Assembly: GCF_024734895.1 (NCBI RefSeq)
Contig: NZ_CP091430.1
Location: 3,428,501 to 3,492,500 of the forward strand
Length of the DNA stretch: 64,000 nt
From: Paenibacillus spongiae
Lineage (GTDB): Bacteria; Bacillota; Bacilli; Paenibacillales; Paenibacillaceae
Reading direction: 5' to 3'
Of this stretch, positions 35,152 through 43,901 are shown piece by piece; within the stretch, counting starts at the first letter, position 1, and each line of letters begins with the position of its first letter. The position numbers and the translations under genes were made by a program. The notes beneath the pieces were generated by a model. It saw only the letters and a list, made by a program, of their open reading frames with translations, was not told where the DNA came from and did no database searches.

Positions 35152-38100
35152 TTACTTCTTGGCCGTGTAGCGGTAGTTGAACCGGTTGTTCGGCGCGCTG
35201 TCGCCGTTCACCGTGAATTCGGCGATATCGTATTTCTGGATGTTATCGGTCCACTTGAAGTCGAATTGGAACGTCCGCGCTTTCGATGGATAACCGAGCT
35301 TGGTGAGCGGTATGGCGAGTTCCAACTCATTGCTCTTGTACCGGAAAGAAACGTTGGCAACAAAGGTCAGCGTGCCGTCCGCGTTCATCCGGTGAAGCGA
35401 AGTCGTCGTGGCGTTGACGCTACGGTCGCCGACCACGTAGTCGTAACCGTTCCATCCTGTCGTATAATCGCTATCCGTGTTCAGGAACAGCTGCATCCAA
35501 TGCGGATCCGTGTGGCTTGTCAGCGTATCCTTCGTCTTCACGTAGAAGTAGGCATTGTCCTTATCATGTGTGACGCGCTGCTCGACAAGGTCGTTGCGGC
35601 CCGTTTCATTGACGTAGAACAAATTGCCATATCCTCTATTGCTGCGGTGCATCGTATCGCCGTAATCGTCCTTATAGCTTGTGCGGACCGCATTCCATTC
35701 GCTGAACTTGCCGTCGATCCGCGCACCGATTGCCTTGGCAGCCGGCTGAGGAGCATTGGTGCCTTTGAACCTCGCAATGTTGGCGGCCAGCTGATAGTAG
35801 TAATTGTCGGTATGTCCGCCGACCATCGGTTCGATGTCGCGGCTGAATTCCTGATTGAACTGGTCGACGAACATAACCGGCAGACGGACGCCGTTGAATT
35901 CGGCGAAGCGGCCTGCCGTCCATTCGTTCCAGCCCGTGACGAAGACGAATTCCGGATCCAATTCGAACGCGCGATCCCACTGCTCCTGGAAATTGAGACC
36001 CTGTTCGGTCGGAAAAGGCTCGGAAGGCGATTGACCGTTATGGAAGCTGCGTCCGGTCGCACCCGCTTCCGTGAAAGTCGACAAACGGCCGTTCACGGAA
36101 TTCTGCGCGACGCCGACGGTCATTTCTTCGATATTGCCGTCCTCGTCATAGAAACCATGCTGCGGCGCCACTTCCAGCCACCCCCACGAGTTAGCCGTTT
36201 GCGGACCTGCGAAATAGCTCGGTTGAGGTCTGCGCACCGTGAAGAATTCCTTGTACTTCGCATCGATCGAGTCTGGATTGGCCATGATGATCGGCTTGCC
36301 GTCCCATCGGAACCACAGATCAGCAAACAGCCCCGCTCCGTACAGGTTCTCATACAACTCCTCGACGACCTTCGAAGAATTGCCGAACGGCGTCAGGAAG
36401 ATAACCTGAGGCGTCTTGCCGCCTTCCAGACGAATCTCGCGGTAGACGCGCAGCAGCTTCATATAGATAGATTTGTACGAGAAATTGTTGCTCTCGTCAA
36501 AAATGACCGCGTCGACCCCGATATCGGTCAACATCTGGGCATGTTTACGGATAACGTATTCATCGTCGGACAGATAGTAACCGAACACCGATTCTCCCCA
36601 ATGATGAGGCGTATGCATCGGTCCCCACAGCGGACTGTCCGGGTTGGTGATCGCGCTTGGATCCTGAGCTAATATTTTGCTAATGTCGTATGGGCCGCCC
36701 GAGCCGTGCTGGCCATGCCAGGTATGGTAGAAGATTCCGACGAACTTTTCCTTCTCCTGATCGCTCGAGGTCGGGCTGCCGGATGTCTGACGGCCCAATT
36801 CATCCACCGCAATCCAGGAGCCGCTGTTCGTATCCCATTCCGCCGCGGGCTCACTGGAACGCGCATAAGCGAGAACCATATCGTGACCGGTCCAGGGCTC
36901 GCCGTACCGGAATGCTTCGCCGCCCGCATAAGTATCGCTCGCGATTGGGAAACGGGCGGTACCGGAACCTTTGCTGCTGAACTCGACATAGAAGCGTCCT
37001 GCCGGTTGATCCCCGACGCGAACATAGGCCCATTTGCGGCTTAGCCTCTCCAGCTTCGCATTAATCATGAGTATATTATCGTTCCGATCTTCCGTTCCCC
37101 GGTAATAGAGCTGAACCTGTACGTCATCGGTCGATAGGTTCTGAAGCGGAACGAGCAGCTGATTGAACGGCTCGATAGCCTCGAAGGTCTGGCCGAGTGT
37201 ATTGCCCACTTCATGGACACTGCTGATGCCCCGGTCAGCCCCAGGTACGATTGTACCGTTCGAATAAGCTGTTCCCTGAGCATATACGTCGTTGTAAGTC
37301 ATCCATCCGGCGCTGCCCTGCGGCATGCTTAGCTCCACATAATAACGACCTTCCGATTGAGGCGGGAGCATGATCGTTCCGTCTGTGGACTGCGCGTCAA
37401 CGGTTCCGCAATAAATAACCGCGCCTGTTGGTCCTCCTTGTCGGACGGTGAGCGCGGCACCTGCTCCGTCCAGCGAAGCTTCCAGCTTAATGCCGGTGAA
37501 AGGAGAGGCGGCCACAAATTCTTGGCCGAGCGAGCTTTCCGCGCCAACCAACTCCGCAGAACCCGTCTGTCCGGCCGGAATGATCGTCCGGTCGGAATAG
37601 ACCGGATCGTCCGTAAGATCGAATGCGGACGTGCCGTGATTTGCCAGCAGATGAATCGCCTCGTAATGGCGGGGAAGCTTCACGGAGGGACCTGCCACGG
37701 ATTCCGTGCCGTCACCCGAGCGGGAGGCAATATAATCGGCGGTATCGTCAGCCGCGAGGTCAGCCAGCACATCATAGCTGGCAGCTTCCATCGGCGTGGT
37801 GTGCTGCGCTTCGCCGTTCTGCGGTGCGTTCGGCGCAGCTGCGGCACCAGCTTCCGGAGCTGGGCAGACATGCGGCACGAACGGCGGCTCTTCGGCGGTC
37901 GTCTCTTCTTCGACGAGGCGGGATACGATCGCCCGGTCCGCACCGGTCAGGGCGCTGCCGTCCTGGTAGGCAATGCCGCCCGCATAAGTATCTTCGTCCA
38001 CTTTCGTCCACCAGCCGATTGTCCCGACCGGATTGCTCATCTCGGCATAATATCGGCCGGGCGGCTGCTCGGGGAGGAACAGATCGGTCCGGTTGTCCCG

Positions 38101-38847
38101 CGCGTTACGGACGTCGGTTGTGAAGACCGGCTTGCCGGTCGGACCGTCCTTGTAGAGCGTGAACGTGAAGCCCGAGTCCGATGTCGTCCAAGTCGGAGCG
38201 GCCAGCGTAAGCTGGTTGAACGAGCGTACAGCCAGGAAGTCCTGGCCGAGCGTCTCGCCTTCGACCAGCATGACCGGGTTCATCGAGCCGGCATGCGGGA
38301 CGAGGACATCTTCATAGATGAAGTCGACTGGGGGCTGCTCTCCACCTCCACCGCTTCCGGTTGTCGAACGCAGGACGATCGAGCGGTCCTGGTTCGGAAC
38401 AGCAGCGCCGCCGGAGAACGCCGTTCCGCCTGCATACAGGTCGGGCTTCGTCCACCAGCCGATTTGTCCGACCGGATCGCTCATCTCGGCATAATAGGTG
38501 CCGGGCTCCAGCTCCTCCGGAAGCTCGACGGCGGTCTGGCCGTCTACAGCCTTTGCGATGACCTGCGTGTAGAGGACGGTTCCGTCCGGACCGTCGCTGC
38601 GAAGCGTGAACGTAAATCCGGAATCGTTCTTGTTCCAGGTCGGCGTCGAGACGAGCACGACATTAAATGCCCGAGGCGCCGTGAACGACTGCCCCAGCGT
38701 ACCGCCGTTCTCCAGCTGGACCGGCGTCCATGGATCGCCGGTCGGCACGATAATATCCTCATACGCCGCATTGGCCGTAGGTGCTTGCAGCAGCGGGAAG
38801 GCAAGCGCAATTACAAGCAGGACAGCTAACCATTTTTTACGATTCAC
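35152..38847 (-). CDS. Large secreted protein: four N-terminal repeats, GH99/WbsX-like domain, CBM9-like C-terminus
   Basis: 1231 aa, GTG start at 38847 with AAAGGGG upstream, Sec signal peptide (LAVLLVIALAFPLLQAPTANA). Four diverged repeats of about 115-150 residues start near residues 28, 179, 429 and 544; each carries LGQ-x-F near its start and a G-x-YY/FY-x-E-x-S segment. Residues about 700-1000 resemble GH99/GH71-like or WbsX catalytic domains: FVGIFYHTWHGQ, DIGVDAVIFDESN and FVTGWNEWTAGRF. Residues about 1050-1231 look like a CBM9/DOMON-type carbohydrate-binding domain. The likely role is attack on an extracellular polysaccharide; substrate unknown. Confidence 0.82.
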   Translation of the reverse strand: MNRKKWLAVLLVIALAFPLLQAPTANAAYEDIIVPTGDPWTPVQLENGGTLGQSFTAPRAFNVVLVSTPTWNKNDSGFTFTLRSDGPDGTVLYTQVIAKAVDGQTAVELPEELEPGTYYAEMSDPVGQIGWWTKPDLYAGGTAFSGGAAVPNQDRSIVLRSTTGSGGGGEQPPVDFIYEDVLVPHAGSMNPVMLVEGETLGQDFLAVRSFNQLTLAAPTWTTSDSGFTFTLYKDGPTGKPVFTTDVRNARDNRTDLFLPEQPPGRYYAEMSNPVGTIGWWTKVDEDTYAGGIAYQDGSALTGADRAIVSRLVEEETTAEEPPFVPHVCPAPEAGAAAAPNAPQNGEAQHTTPMEAASYDVLADLAADDTADYIASRSGDGTESVAGPSVKLPRHYEAIHLLANHGTSAFDLTDDPVYSDRTIIPAGQTGSAELVGAESSLGQEFVAASPFTGIKLEASLDGAGAALTVRQGGPTGAVIYCGTVDAQSTDGTIMLPPQSEGRYYVELSMPQGSAGWMTYNDVYAQGTAYSNGTIVPGADRGISSVHEVGNTLGQTFEAIEPFNQLLVPLQNLSTDDVQVQLYYRGTEDRNDNILMINAKLERLSRKWAYVRVGDQPAGRFYVEFSSKGSGTARFPIASDTYAGGEAFRYGEPWTGHDMVLAYARSSEPAAEWDTNSGSWIAVDELGRQTSGSPTSSDQEKEKFVGIFYHTWHGQHGSGGPYDISKILAQDPSAITNPDSPLWGPMHTPHHWGESVFGYYLSDDEYVIRKHAQMLTDIGVDAVIFDESNNFSYKSIYMKLLRVYREIRLEGGKTPQVIFLTPFGNSSKVVEELYENLYGAGLFADLWFRWDGKPIIMANPDSIDAKYKEFFTVRRPQPSYFAGPQTANSWGWLEVAPQHGFYDEDGNIEEMTVGVAQNSVNGRLSTFTEAGATGRSFHNGQSPSEPFPTEQGLNFQEQWDRAFELDPEFVFVTGWNEWTAGRFAEFNGVRLPVMFVDQFNQEFSRDIEPMVGGHTDNYYYQLAANIARFKGTNAPQPAAKAIGARIDGKFSEWNAVRTSYKDDYGDTMHRSNRGYGNLFYVNETGRNDLVEQRVTHDKDNAYFYVKTKDTLTSHTDPHWMQLFLNTDSDYTTGWNGYDYVVGDRSVNATTTSLHRMNADGTLTFVANVSFRYKSNELELAIPLTKLGYPSKARTFQFDFKWTDNIQKYDIAEFTVNGDSAPNNRFNYRYTAKK

Positions 38848-39182
38848 TCGTTATGAAACCCCTTTCATAATAGGATGTGGCGAAAAACGTTTTAACCCGT
38901 ATTCGCCCGATTCCACTATATTACATGACACAAAGAAGTGAATATAGGCAAAAAGACCATATTTAACCAATGCATTAAAGACATTTTCCGAGTTCTTCCG
39001 ACAGAAACTCTTCATTATTTACAAAGTTAGTCAAACAACTGCAAGGATGAAGAGCGAAAAACGTTTTAATAGACCGAGATCCGTCAGTTTGCTCTTACAT
39101 TTTATTTCCGTTAAGTCGATAAAAAGGAGAAGGCAATCGAACATTAAACAGCATTCGTACACCGGCTGGTTAGGGGCAGAAG
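38848..39182. other. Divergent promoter region with a 16-bp direct repeat
   Basis: GCGAAAAACGTTTTAA occurs at 38880-38895 and again, exactly and in the same orientation, at 39054-39069. Its core AAAACGTTTT is a palindrome. The two copies lie before the GH99-like gene (minus) and the hybrid kinase gene (plus), so a shared regulator is possible. No coding sequence is seen. Confidence 0.55.
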
Positions 39183-41504
39183 ATGATAACAGACCTTATC
39201 GACAACCAACATGCCTGTCAGGCATTGGATGCATCCTCGATCATATCCATTACGGATGACAATGGGATTATTACCTATGTGAACGATCTTTTTTGTGATT
39301 CGTCCAAATATGACAAGACCGAATTGATCGGAAGCAGTCATCAGATCGTCAACTCCGGGTTTCATCCTCAAGAATATTTTACTCATATATGGGATACGCT
39401 CGGCCGAGGGCAGGTATGGAAAGGTGAAATCAAGAACCGGGCGAAGGATGGCAGTGAGTATTGGTTGAATTTGACCATCGTGCCTTTCGTGAACGAGGAA
39501 GGCTTGACCTATCAGCATATGGCGATCGGAACCGATATAACGAAGCGCAAGCAGAATGAAACGGCATTGTTGCAGTCCGTTGAAAATTTGCGCGATATTG
39601 AGAATGCTTTGGATGAATCCTCGATCGTGGCCATTACGGACGACAAAGGGGTCATTACCTATGTGAACGAGAAGTTCTGCGAGATATCCAAGTACAATCG
39701 ATCGGAGCTCATCGGAAGAACGCATCGGGTAATAAACTCAGGGTACCATCCGAAGACATTCTTCAGGGACATGTGGGCCACGATCAAGCAAGGGCGCGTA
39801 TGGAAAGGCGAAGTCAAGAACCGGGCCAAGGACGGCAGCGAGTATTGGATGAATACGACGATCGTTCCCTTCCTGGAGAGCAGCGGAAAACCCAGACAAT
39901 TCATATCGATCCGTTCGGATATTACCGATCGGGTCAAAGCGGAAGCCGCGCTCGCCGAACGTACGGAACAGCTTGCCAGAGCTCGTGACGAAGCGATTCG
40001 TGCCAGTCTGATCAAAAGCCAGTTTCTGGCCAACATGAGTCATGAGCTTCGAACGCCTCTTAACGCCATCATCGGCTACAGCGAGATGCTTCAGGAAGAA
40101 GCGGAGGATCTTGGAGAGTCGGTCTTTGTCGAGGATCTGGCAAAAATCAGCAAAGCCGGCAACCATCTGCTTGCCTTGATTAACGATATTCTGGACATCT
40201 CCAAGATTGAAGCCGGCAAGATGGAACTTCATCCGGAAAACTGCAGCTTACCTGAACTGATTCATGATGTAATGACAACCATTCGGCCATTAGTCGAAAG
40301 CAAGGGCAATCACATTCAAACGAGATGCAAGGAAGAAGATGTTATTGCAGTCGATGTGACGAAGCTGAGACAAATCCTTATTAATTTGCTGAGCAATGCG
40401 AACAAGTTCACGGAAGCCGGATCCATTCATTTTGAGGTGTACAAGGAAACCCGGTTCAACGCGTCCGGATACAGCTTCCGCGTTCAGGATACCGGAATCG
40501 GCATGACGCCGGATCAGCTGAGAAAAATCTTCCAGCCCTTTACGCAAGCGGATGCTTCTACGACGCGGAAATATGGGGGGACAGGGCTCGGCCTTGCTAT
40601 CAGTCAACGGTTCATTCATTTAATGGGCGGAGACATTCGGGTGGAGAGCGAGTTTGGAGAGGGAACGATCTTTACCTGCTGGCTGCCGGTCTTGTCTGAA
40701 GATCCCGAAGTGCTGCCGCCTTCCCCGATGGAAGAATGCAAGCAGGCAGCGGAAGAAGCGGGACAAACCGGCATTCTTCTCATTGACGACGATGCTTTCA
40801 ATCGGGAATTGATGGAACGTTACCTGGCCAGAACGGGCTGGACACTAGCCTACGCGGATAATGGTCCGGAAGGGTTGAGACTTGCAAAAATACTGCGTCC
40901 CAAGGTCATCTGCCTGGATATTCTCATGCCTAACATGGATGGATGGAGTGTGCTGACAGCGTTAAAGAATGATCCTGATCTGGCGGATATTCCGGTTGTG
41001 ATCTGGTCCATGACGACCGACAGGCAGCTGGGCTATACGTTCGGAGTCTCCGAATACTTGACCAAGCCTGTTGAACGGGACCGTCTCATCAAGGTCATGG
41101 AGAAGTACATTGTGAAACGTGAAGAGCAGCGGATTCTCGTGATCGAGGACGATGCGACATCAACCGAGTTCATGACGAGGCTATTGCAGCGGGAAGGGTA
41201 TTCGGTTGCCCATGCAGGCAACGGCCGGCTCGCGCTCGAGCTGCTGTCCAAGGAGATCCCTTCGCTAATTTTGCTCGACCTCATGATGCCGGAGATGGAC
41301 GGATTCCAATTCATTGCTGAATTGCGCTTACAGCAGGATTGGAGCGCAATCCCCATTGTAGTCATGACCGCCAAAACGATTTCATCGGAAGAGCGGCAAA
41401 TATTAAACGGTTATGTGCAAAACATCATGCAAAAAAGCTCTATCGATTATAGTGTGTTCATGGCGGAAATTCGAAGATTTATGGAGACTGTGAGAGTCAT
41501 TTAA
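39183..41504 (+). CDS. Hybrid sensor histidine kinase, PAS-PAS-HisKA-HATPase-REC-REC
   Basis: 773 aa, with no membrane segment, so a cytoplasmic sensor. PAS 1 (about 13-125) and PAS 2 (about 138-255) are closely related; both contain VWKGE(I/V)KNRAKDGSEYW, pointing to an internal duplication. Phosphoacceptor His in ANMSHELRTPLN near residue 288; N box NLLSNANKF, G1 DTGIGM and G2 GTGLGLAIS follow. REC 1 (about 530-645) has LDILMPNMDG and REC 2 (about 655-770) LDLMMPEMDG. Start ATG 39183 after AGGGG. The next two genes encode its likely partners. Confidence 0.9.
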   Translation: MITDLIDNQHACQALDASSIISITDDNGIITYVNDLFCDSSKYDKTELIGSSHQIVNSGFHPQEYFTHIWDTLGRGQVWKGEIKNRAKDGSEYWLNLTIVPFVNEEGLTYQHMAIGTDITKRKQNETALLQSVENLRDIENALDESSIVAITDDKGVITYVNEKFCEISKYNRSELIGRTHRVINSGYHPKTFFRDMWATIKQGRVWKGEVKNRAKDGSEYWMNTTIVPFLESSGKPRQFISIRSDITDRVKAEAALAERTEQLARARDEAIRASLIKSQFLANMSHELRTPLNAIIGYSEMLQEEAEDLGESVFVEDLAKISKAGNHLLALINDILDISKIEAGKMELHPENCSLPELIHDVMTTIRPLVESKGNHIQTRCKEEDVIAVDVTKLRQILINLLSNANKFTEAGSIHFEVYKETRFNASGYSFRVQDTGIGMTPDQLRKIFQPFTQADASTTRKYGGTGLGLAISQRFIHLMGGDIRVESEFGEGTIFTCWLPVLSEDPEVLPPSPMEECKQAAEEAGQTGILLIDDDAFNRELMERYLARTGWTLAYADNGPEGLRLAKILRPKVICLDILMPNMDGWSVLTALKNDPDLADIPVVIWSMTTDRQLGYTFGVSEYLTKPVERDRLIKVMEKYIVKREEQRILVIEDDATSTEFMTRLLQREGYSVAHAGNGRLALELLSKEIPSLILLDLMMPEMDGFQFIAELRLQQDWSAIPIVVMTAKTISSEERQILNGYVQNIMQKSSIDYSVFMAEIRRFMETVRVI

Positions 41505-41519
41505 TAGGAGGCATTGTAT

Positions 41520-41885
41520 GTGATCACCGTTCTTCTAATCGAAGATAATGAAATGAACCGCGATATGTTGTCCAGACGGCTTGCGCGTAAAGGGTACCGG
41601 ATCGTCACCGCCGTAGACGGCAGCGAGGGAGTTAAGCTTGCCGGTGAGTTGAGACCCGATCTGATCTTGATGGATTTGAGCCTGCCTATTCTGGATGGAT
41701 GGGAAGCGACCCGATTATTGAAAGGTTCTTCGGAAACAAAAGATATACCGGTCATTGCACTAACCGCTCATGCCATGAAGAGCGATGAAGAAAAGGCGTT
41801 CCAGGCCGGGTGCGACGATTTCGACACGAAGCCGGTTGTTCTGGACCGCTTACTTGACAAGATGAGGAATGTTCTAAATCAATGA
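41520..41885 (+). CDS. Single-domain response regulator (REC)
   Basis: 121-aa stand-alone receiver. Start GTG 41520, eight bases after AGGAGG; the TTG at 41514 is too close. Acidic pocket IEDNE near residue 7, phospho-Asp in LILMDLSLPILDGW near 52, and the conserved Lys in DTKPV near 104. It has no output domain, so it may relay phosphate between the hybrid kinase and the HD-GYP protein or act by protein binding, as in DivK-like regulators. Confidence 0.87.
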   Translation: MITVLLIEDNEMNRDMLSRRLARKGYRIVTAVDGSEGVKLAGELRPDLILMDLSLPILDGWEATRLLKGSSETKDIPVIALTAHAMKSDEEKAFQAGCDDFDTKPVVLDRLLDKMRNVLNQ

Positions 41886-41896
41886 AGGATGATATC

Positions 41897-42937
41897 ATGC
41901 TTTCCAAAATATTGATCGTCGACGATCAAGAATTCAATATCTCCCTGTTGGAGCGCATTCTCGTGCGGGCGGGCTTCAAACATATTTCCAGCATACAGGA
42001 TCCTCTCCGGACTCTAGCGGTATTTACGGAAATCGAGCCTGATATTGTACTTCTCGATATGCATATGCCGGGGATGGACGGCTTGCAGGTGCTCCGGTTG
42101 ATCCGTGAGCACACCGCGGCTGACCAATACTTGCCAGTGCTCATGCTCACGGCAGATGTAACGCCCGAAATGAAGAAACAAGGGCTGCAGGCGGGAGTCA
42201 ATGACTTCTTGACGAAACCTTATGATCGGATGGAAGTCGTGCTGCGCATCAATAACTTGCTGAAGACGAGGCAGCTGCATAAGCAAATTCAGCAGCACAA
42301 GAACACATTGGAAGACCGGGTGCGCGAGCGGACGGAGGAATTGCAGAAGGCAAAGGTGGAAATGCTGCACTTGCTCGGACGCGCAGCGGAATATCGCGAT
42401 GATATGACGGGAAGTCATACGCTTAGGGTCGGGAGACTATCCGGATTAATAGCAGAGCGTCTGGATCTGTCCAAGGAGCATGTCAAAATGATTCGAATGG
42501 CTGCTCCTCTGCACGATATCGGCAAGATCGGCATCCCGGACGAGATTCTGCTGAAGCCCGGACGGTTCAAGCCGGAGGAGTTCGAGCGAATGAAGACCCA
42601 TACCTTGATTGGAGCCAGAATATTGGAAGAAAGCTCGTTTACGCTTCTGAAGCTTGCCGGTATTATTGCTCAATCCCATCATGAGAAGTGGGACGGGACA
42701 GGTTATCCTCATGGGCTGCACAGAGAAGAAATACCGATTGAAGCAAGAATTGTGGCTCTCGCCGATTTCTACGATGCGCTGACGCATGAACGACCCTACA
42801 AGAGAGCTTGGACGCCGGAGGAAACGATTGCCGAAGTGAAGAAACAGTCCGGTATTCACTTTGATCCCCGGATCGTGAATGTATTCGTTCAATTATATGC
42901 AGAGGGGTTATTGGCGAAAGAAACGATGTCTTCATAA
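41897..42937 (+). CDS. REC-HD-GYP cyclic-di-GMP phosphodiesterase
   Basis: 346 aa. REC at residues about 1-120 (phospho-Asp in LLDMHMPGMDGL near 53), a short coiled coil (about 125-155), then HD-GYP: APLHDIGKIGIP near 205, SHHEKWDGTGYPHGL near 262, and ALADFYDALTHERPYK near 287. All catalytic motifs are intact, so it should hydrolyse c-di-GMP when the receiver is phosphorylated. Start ATG 41897, seven bases from AAGGA; the earlier ATG 41882 overlaps the previous stop and is possible. Confidence 0.9.
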   Translation: MLSKILIVDDQEFNISLLERILVRAGFKHISSIQDPLRTLAVFTEIEPDIVLLDMHMPGMDGLQVLRLIREHTAADQYLPVLMLTADVTPEMKKQGLQAGVNDFLTKPYDRMEVVLRINNLLKTRQLHKQIQQHKNTLEDRVRERTEELQKAKVEMLHLLGRAAEYRDDMTGSHTLRVGRLSGLIAERLDLSKEHVKMIRMAAPLHDIGKIGIPDEILLKPGRFKPEEFERMKTHTLIGARILEESSFTLLKLAGIIAQSHHEKWDGTGYPHGLHREEIPIEARIVALADFYDALTHERPYKRAWTPEETIAEVKKQSGIHFDPRIVNVFVQLYAEGLLAKETMSS

Positions 42938-42966
42938 GCGACTTCGTTCAGGCGCAGTCGTTTTTG
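42936..42966 (+). terminator. Terminator after the HD-GYP gene
   Basis: Stem of eight pairs (AAGCGACT with AGTCGTTT, one G-T pair) followed by a T-rich tail; it overlaps the stop codon region. Confidence 0.6.
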
Positions 42967-43064
42967 CTTTATCATCCTGAATGGACCTTGTTGTACTGAC
43001 GATTTGACCGTACGCGACTGCCAGATAGCAATCGAATCAAGACGAGCAAAGGGAGTTTTATATC

Positions 43065-43895
43065 GTGATTAATGTTGCTGCAAGGAATAATGTGAAGGTG
43101 ATTGGGAAAGGGGAGCGGACGGTTGTTTTTGCGCATGGGTTTGGGTGCGACCAGAGTATGTGGCAATATATCGTACCTTCATTCGCGGACAAGTATCGAA
43201 TCGTTCTCTTCGATTATGTTGGTTCGGGAAATTCGGATCTTACAGCTTATACAAGCGAGAAGTATCGTACATTCCGCGGCTATGTGCAGGATATATTGGA
43301 TATCATTGAATCGCTAAGGCTCGACAATATCATCTTTATCGGTCACTCTGTCAGTTCGATGATCGGGATGCTCGCATCCATCGAGCGGCCTGATTACTTC
43401 GACCGATTGATCATGATCGGACCTTCTCCGCGTTACTTAAATGAAGGCGAAGAGTACTGCGGAGGCTTCGATCAGAATGATATTACCGAGCTGCTGGACA
43501 TGATGGAAATGAATTTCGCCGGATGGGCCAGCTTCATGGCTCCGATTGCGATGAGTAATCCGGAGCTTCCGATGCTGTCGAAAGAGCTGGAATAAAGTTT
43601 TATTTCGGGGGATCCTGCGATTTCCCGGGAATTTGCCGAGGTCACTTTTTTATCCGATCATCGGAAAGCGTTGTCCAGCGCTTCGGTTCCTGCGCTCATT
43701 CTGCAATGTTCGGAGGACAGCATCGTACCGATCGAAGTCGGGCAATATTTACATAAACATTTGGCAAACAGTACGTTCCGGTTAATGGAGGCCAAGGGCC
43801 ATTACCCGCATATTAGCCATCCGCAGGAAACGGTTCGTTTAATCAATGAATATCTCCGTGATCATGAACCCGATGGGGCCGACTTGAAAGGATAG
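43065..43895 (+). pseudogene. rsbQ: RsbQ-like alpha/beta hydrolase interrupted by one in-frame stop
   Basis: GTG 43065 with AAAGGGAG upstream. The frame encodes an RsbQ-type hydrolase: FAHGFGCDQSMW near residue 22, the nucleophile in IGHSVSSMIGM near 95, the acid in QCSEDSIVP, and His in AKGHYPHIS near 248. A TAA at 43593-43595 follows SKELE; the same frame then continues without a shift (SFISGDPAISREFAEVTFLS) to 43895. Total length 276 codons equals the usual RsbQ (about 270). A single GAA to TAA change would explain it. Without read-through the catalytic Asp and His are lost. It sits 6 bases before a PAS-GGDEF gene. Confidence 0.8.
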
Positions 43896-43901
43896 ACGAT
43901 A

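Noticed and set aside
35002..36672. Long open frame (556 codons) on the plus strand
   Set aside because: It lies opposite the 1231-residue secreted protein and the start of the PQQ protein, has no ribosome site, and reads as low-complexity Arg/Val/Ile sequence typical of an antisense shadow.
37357..38829. Long open frame (490 codons) on the plus strand
   Set aside because: It is antisense to the N-terminal repeats of the same gene; very Arg/Gly-rich, with no domain and no ribosome site.
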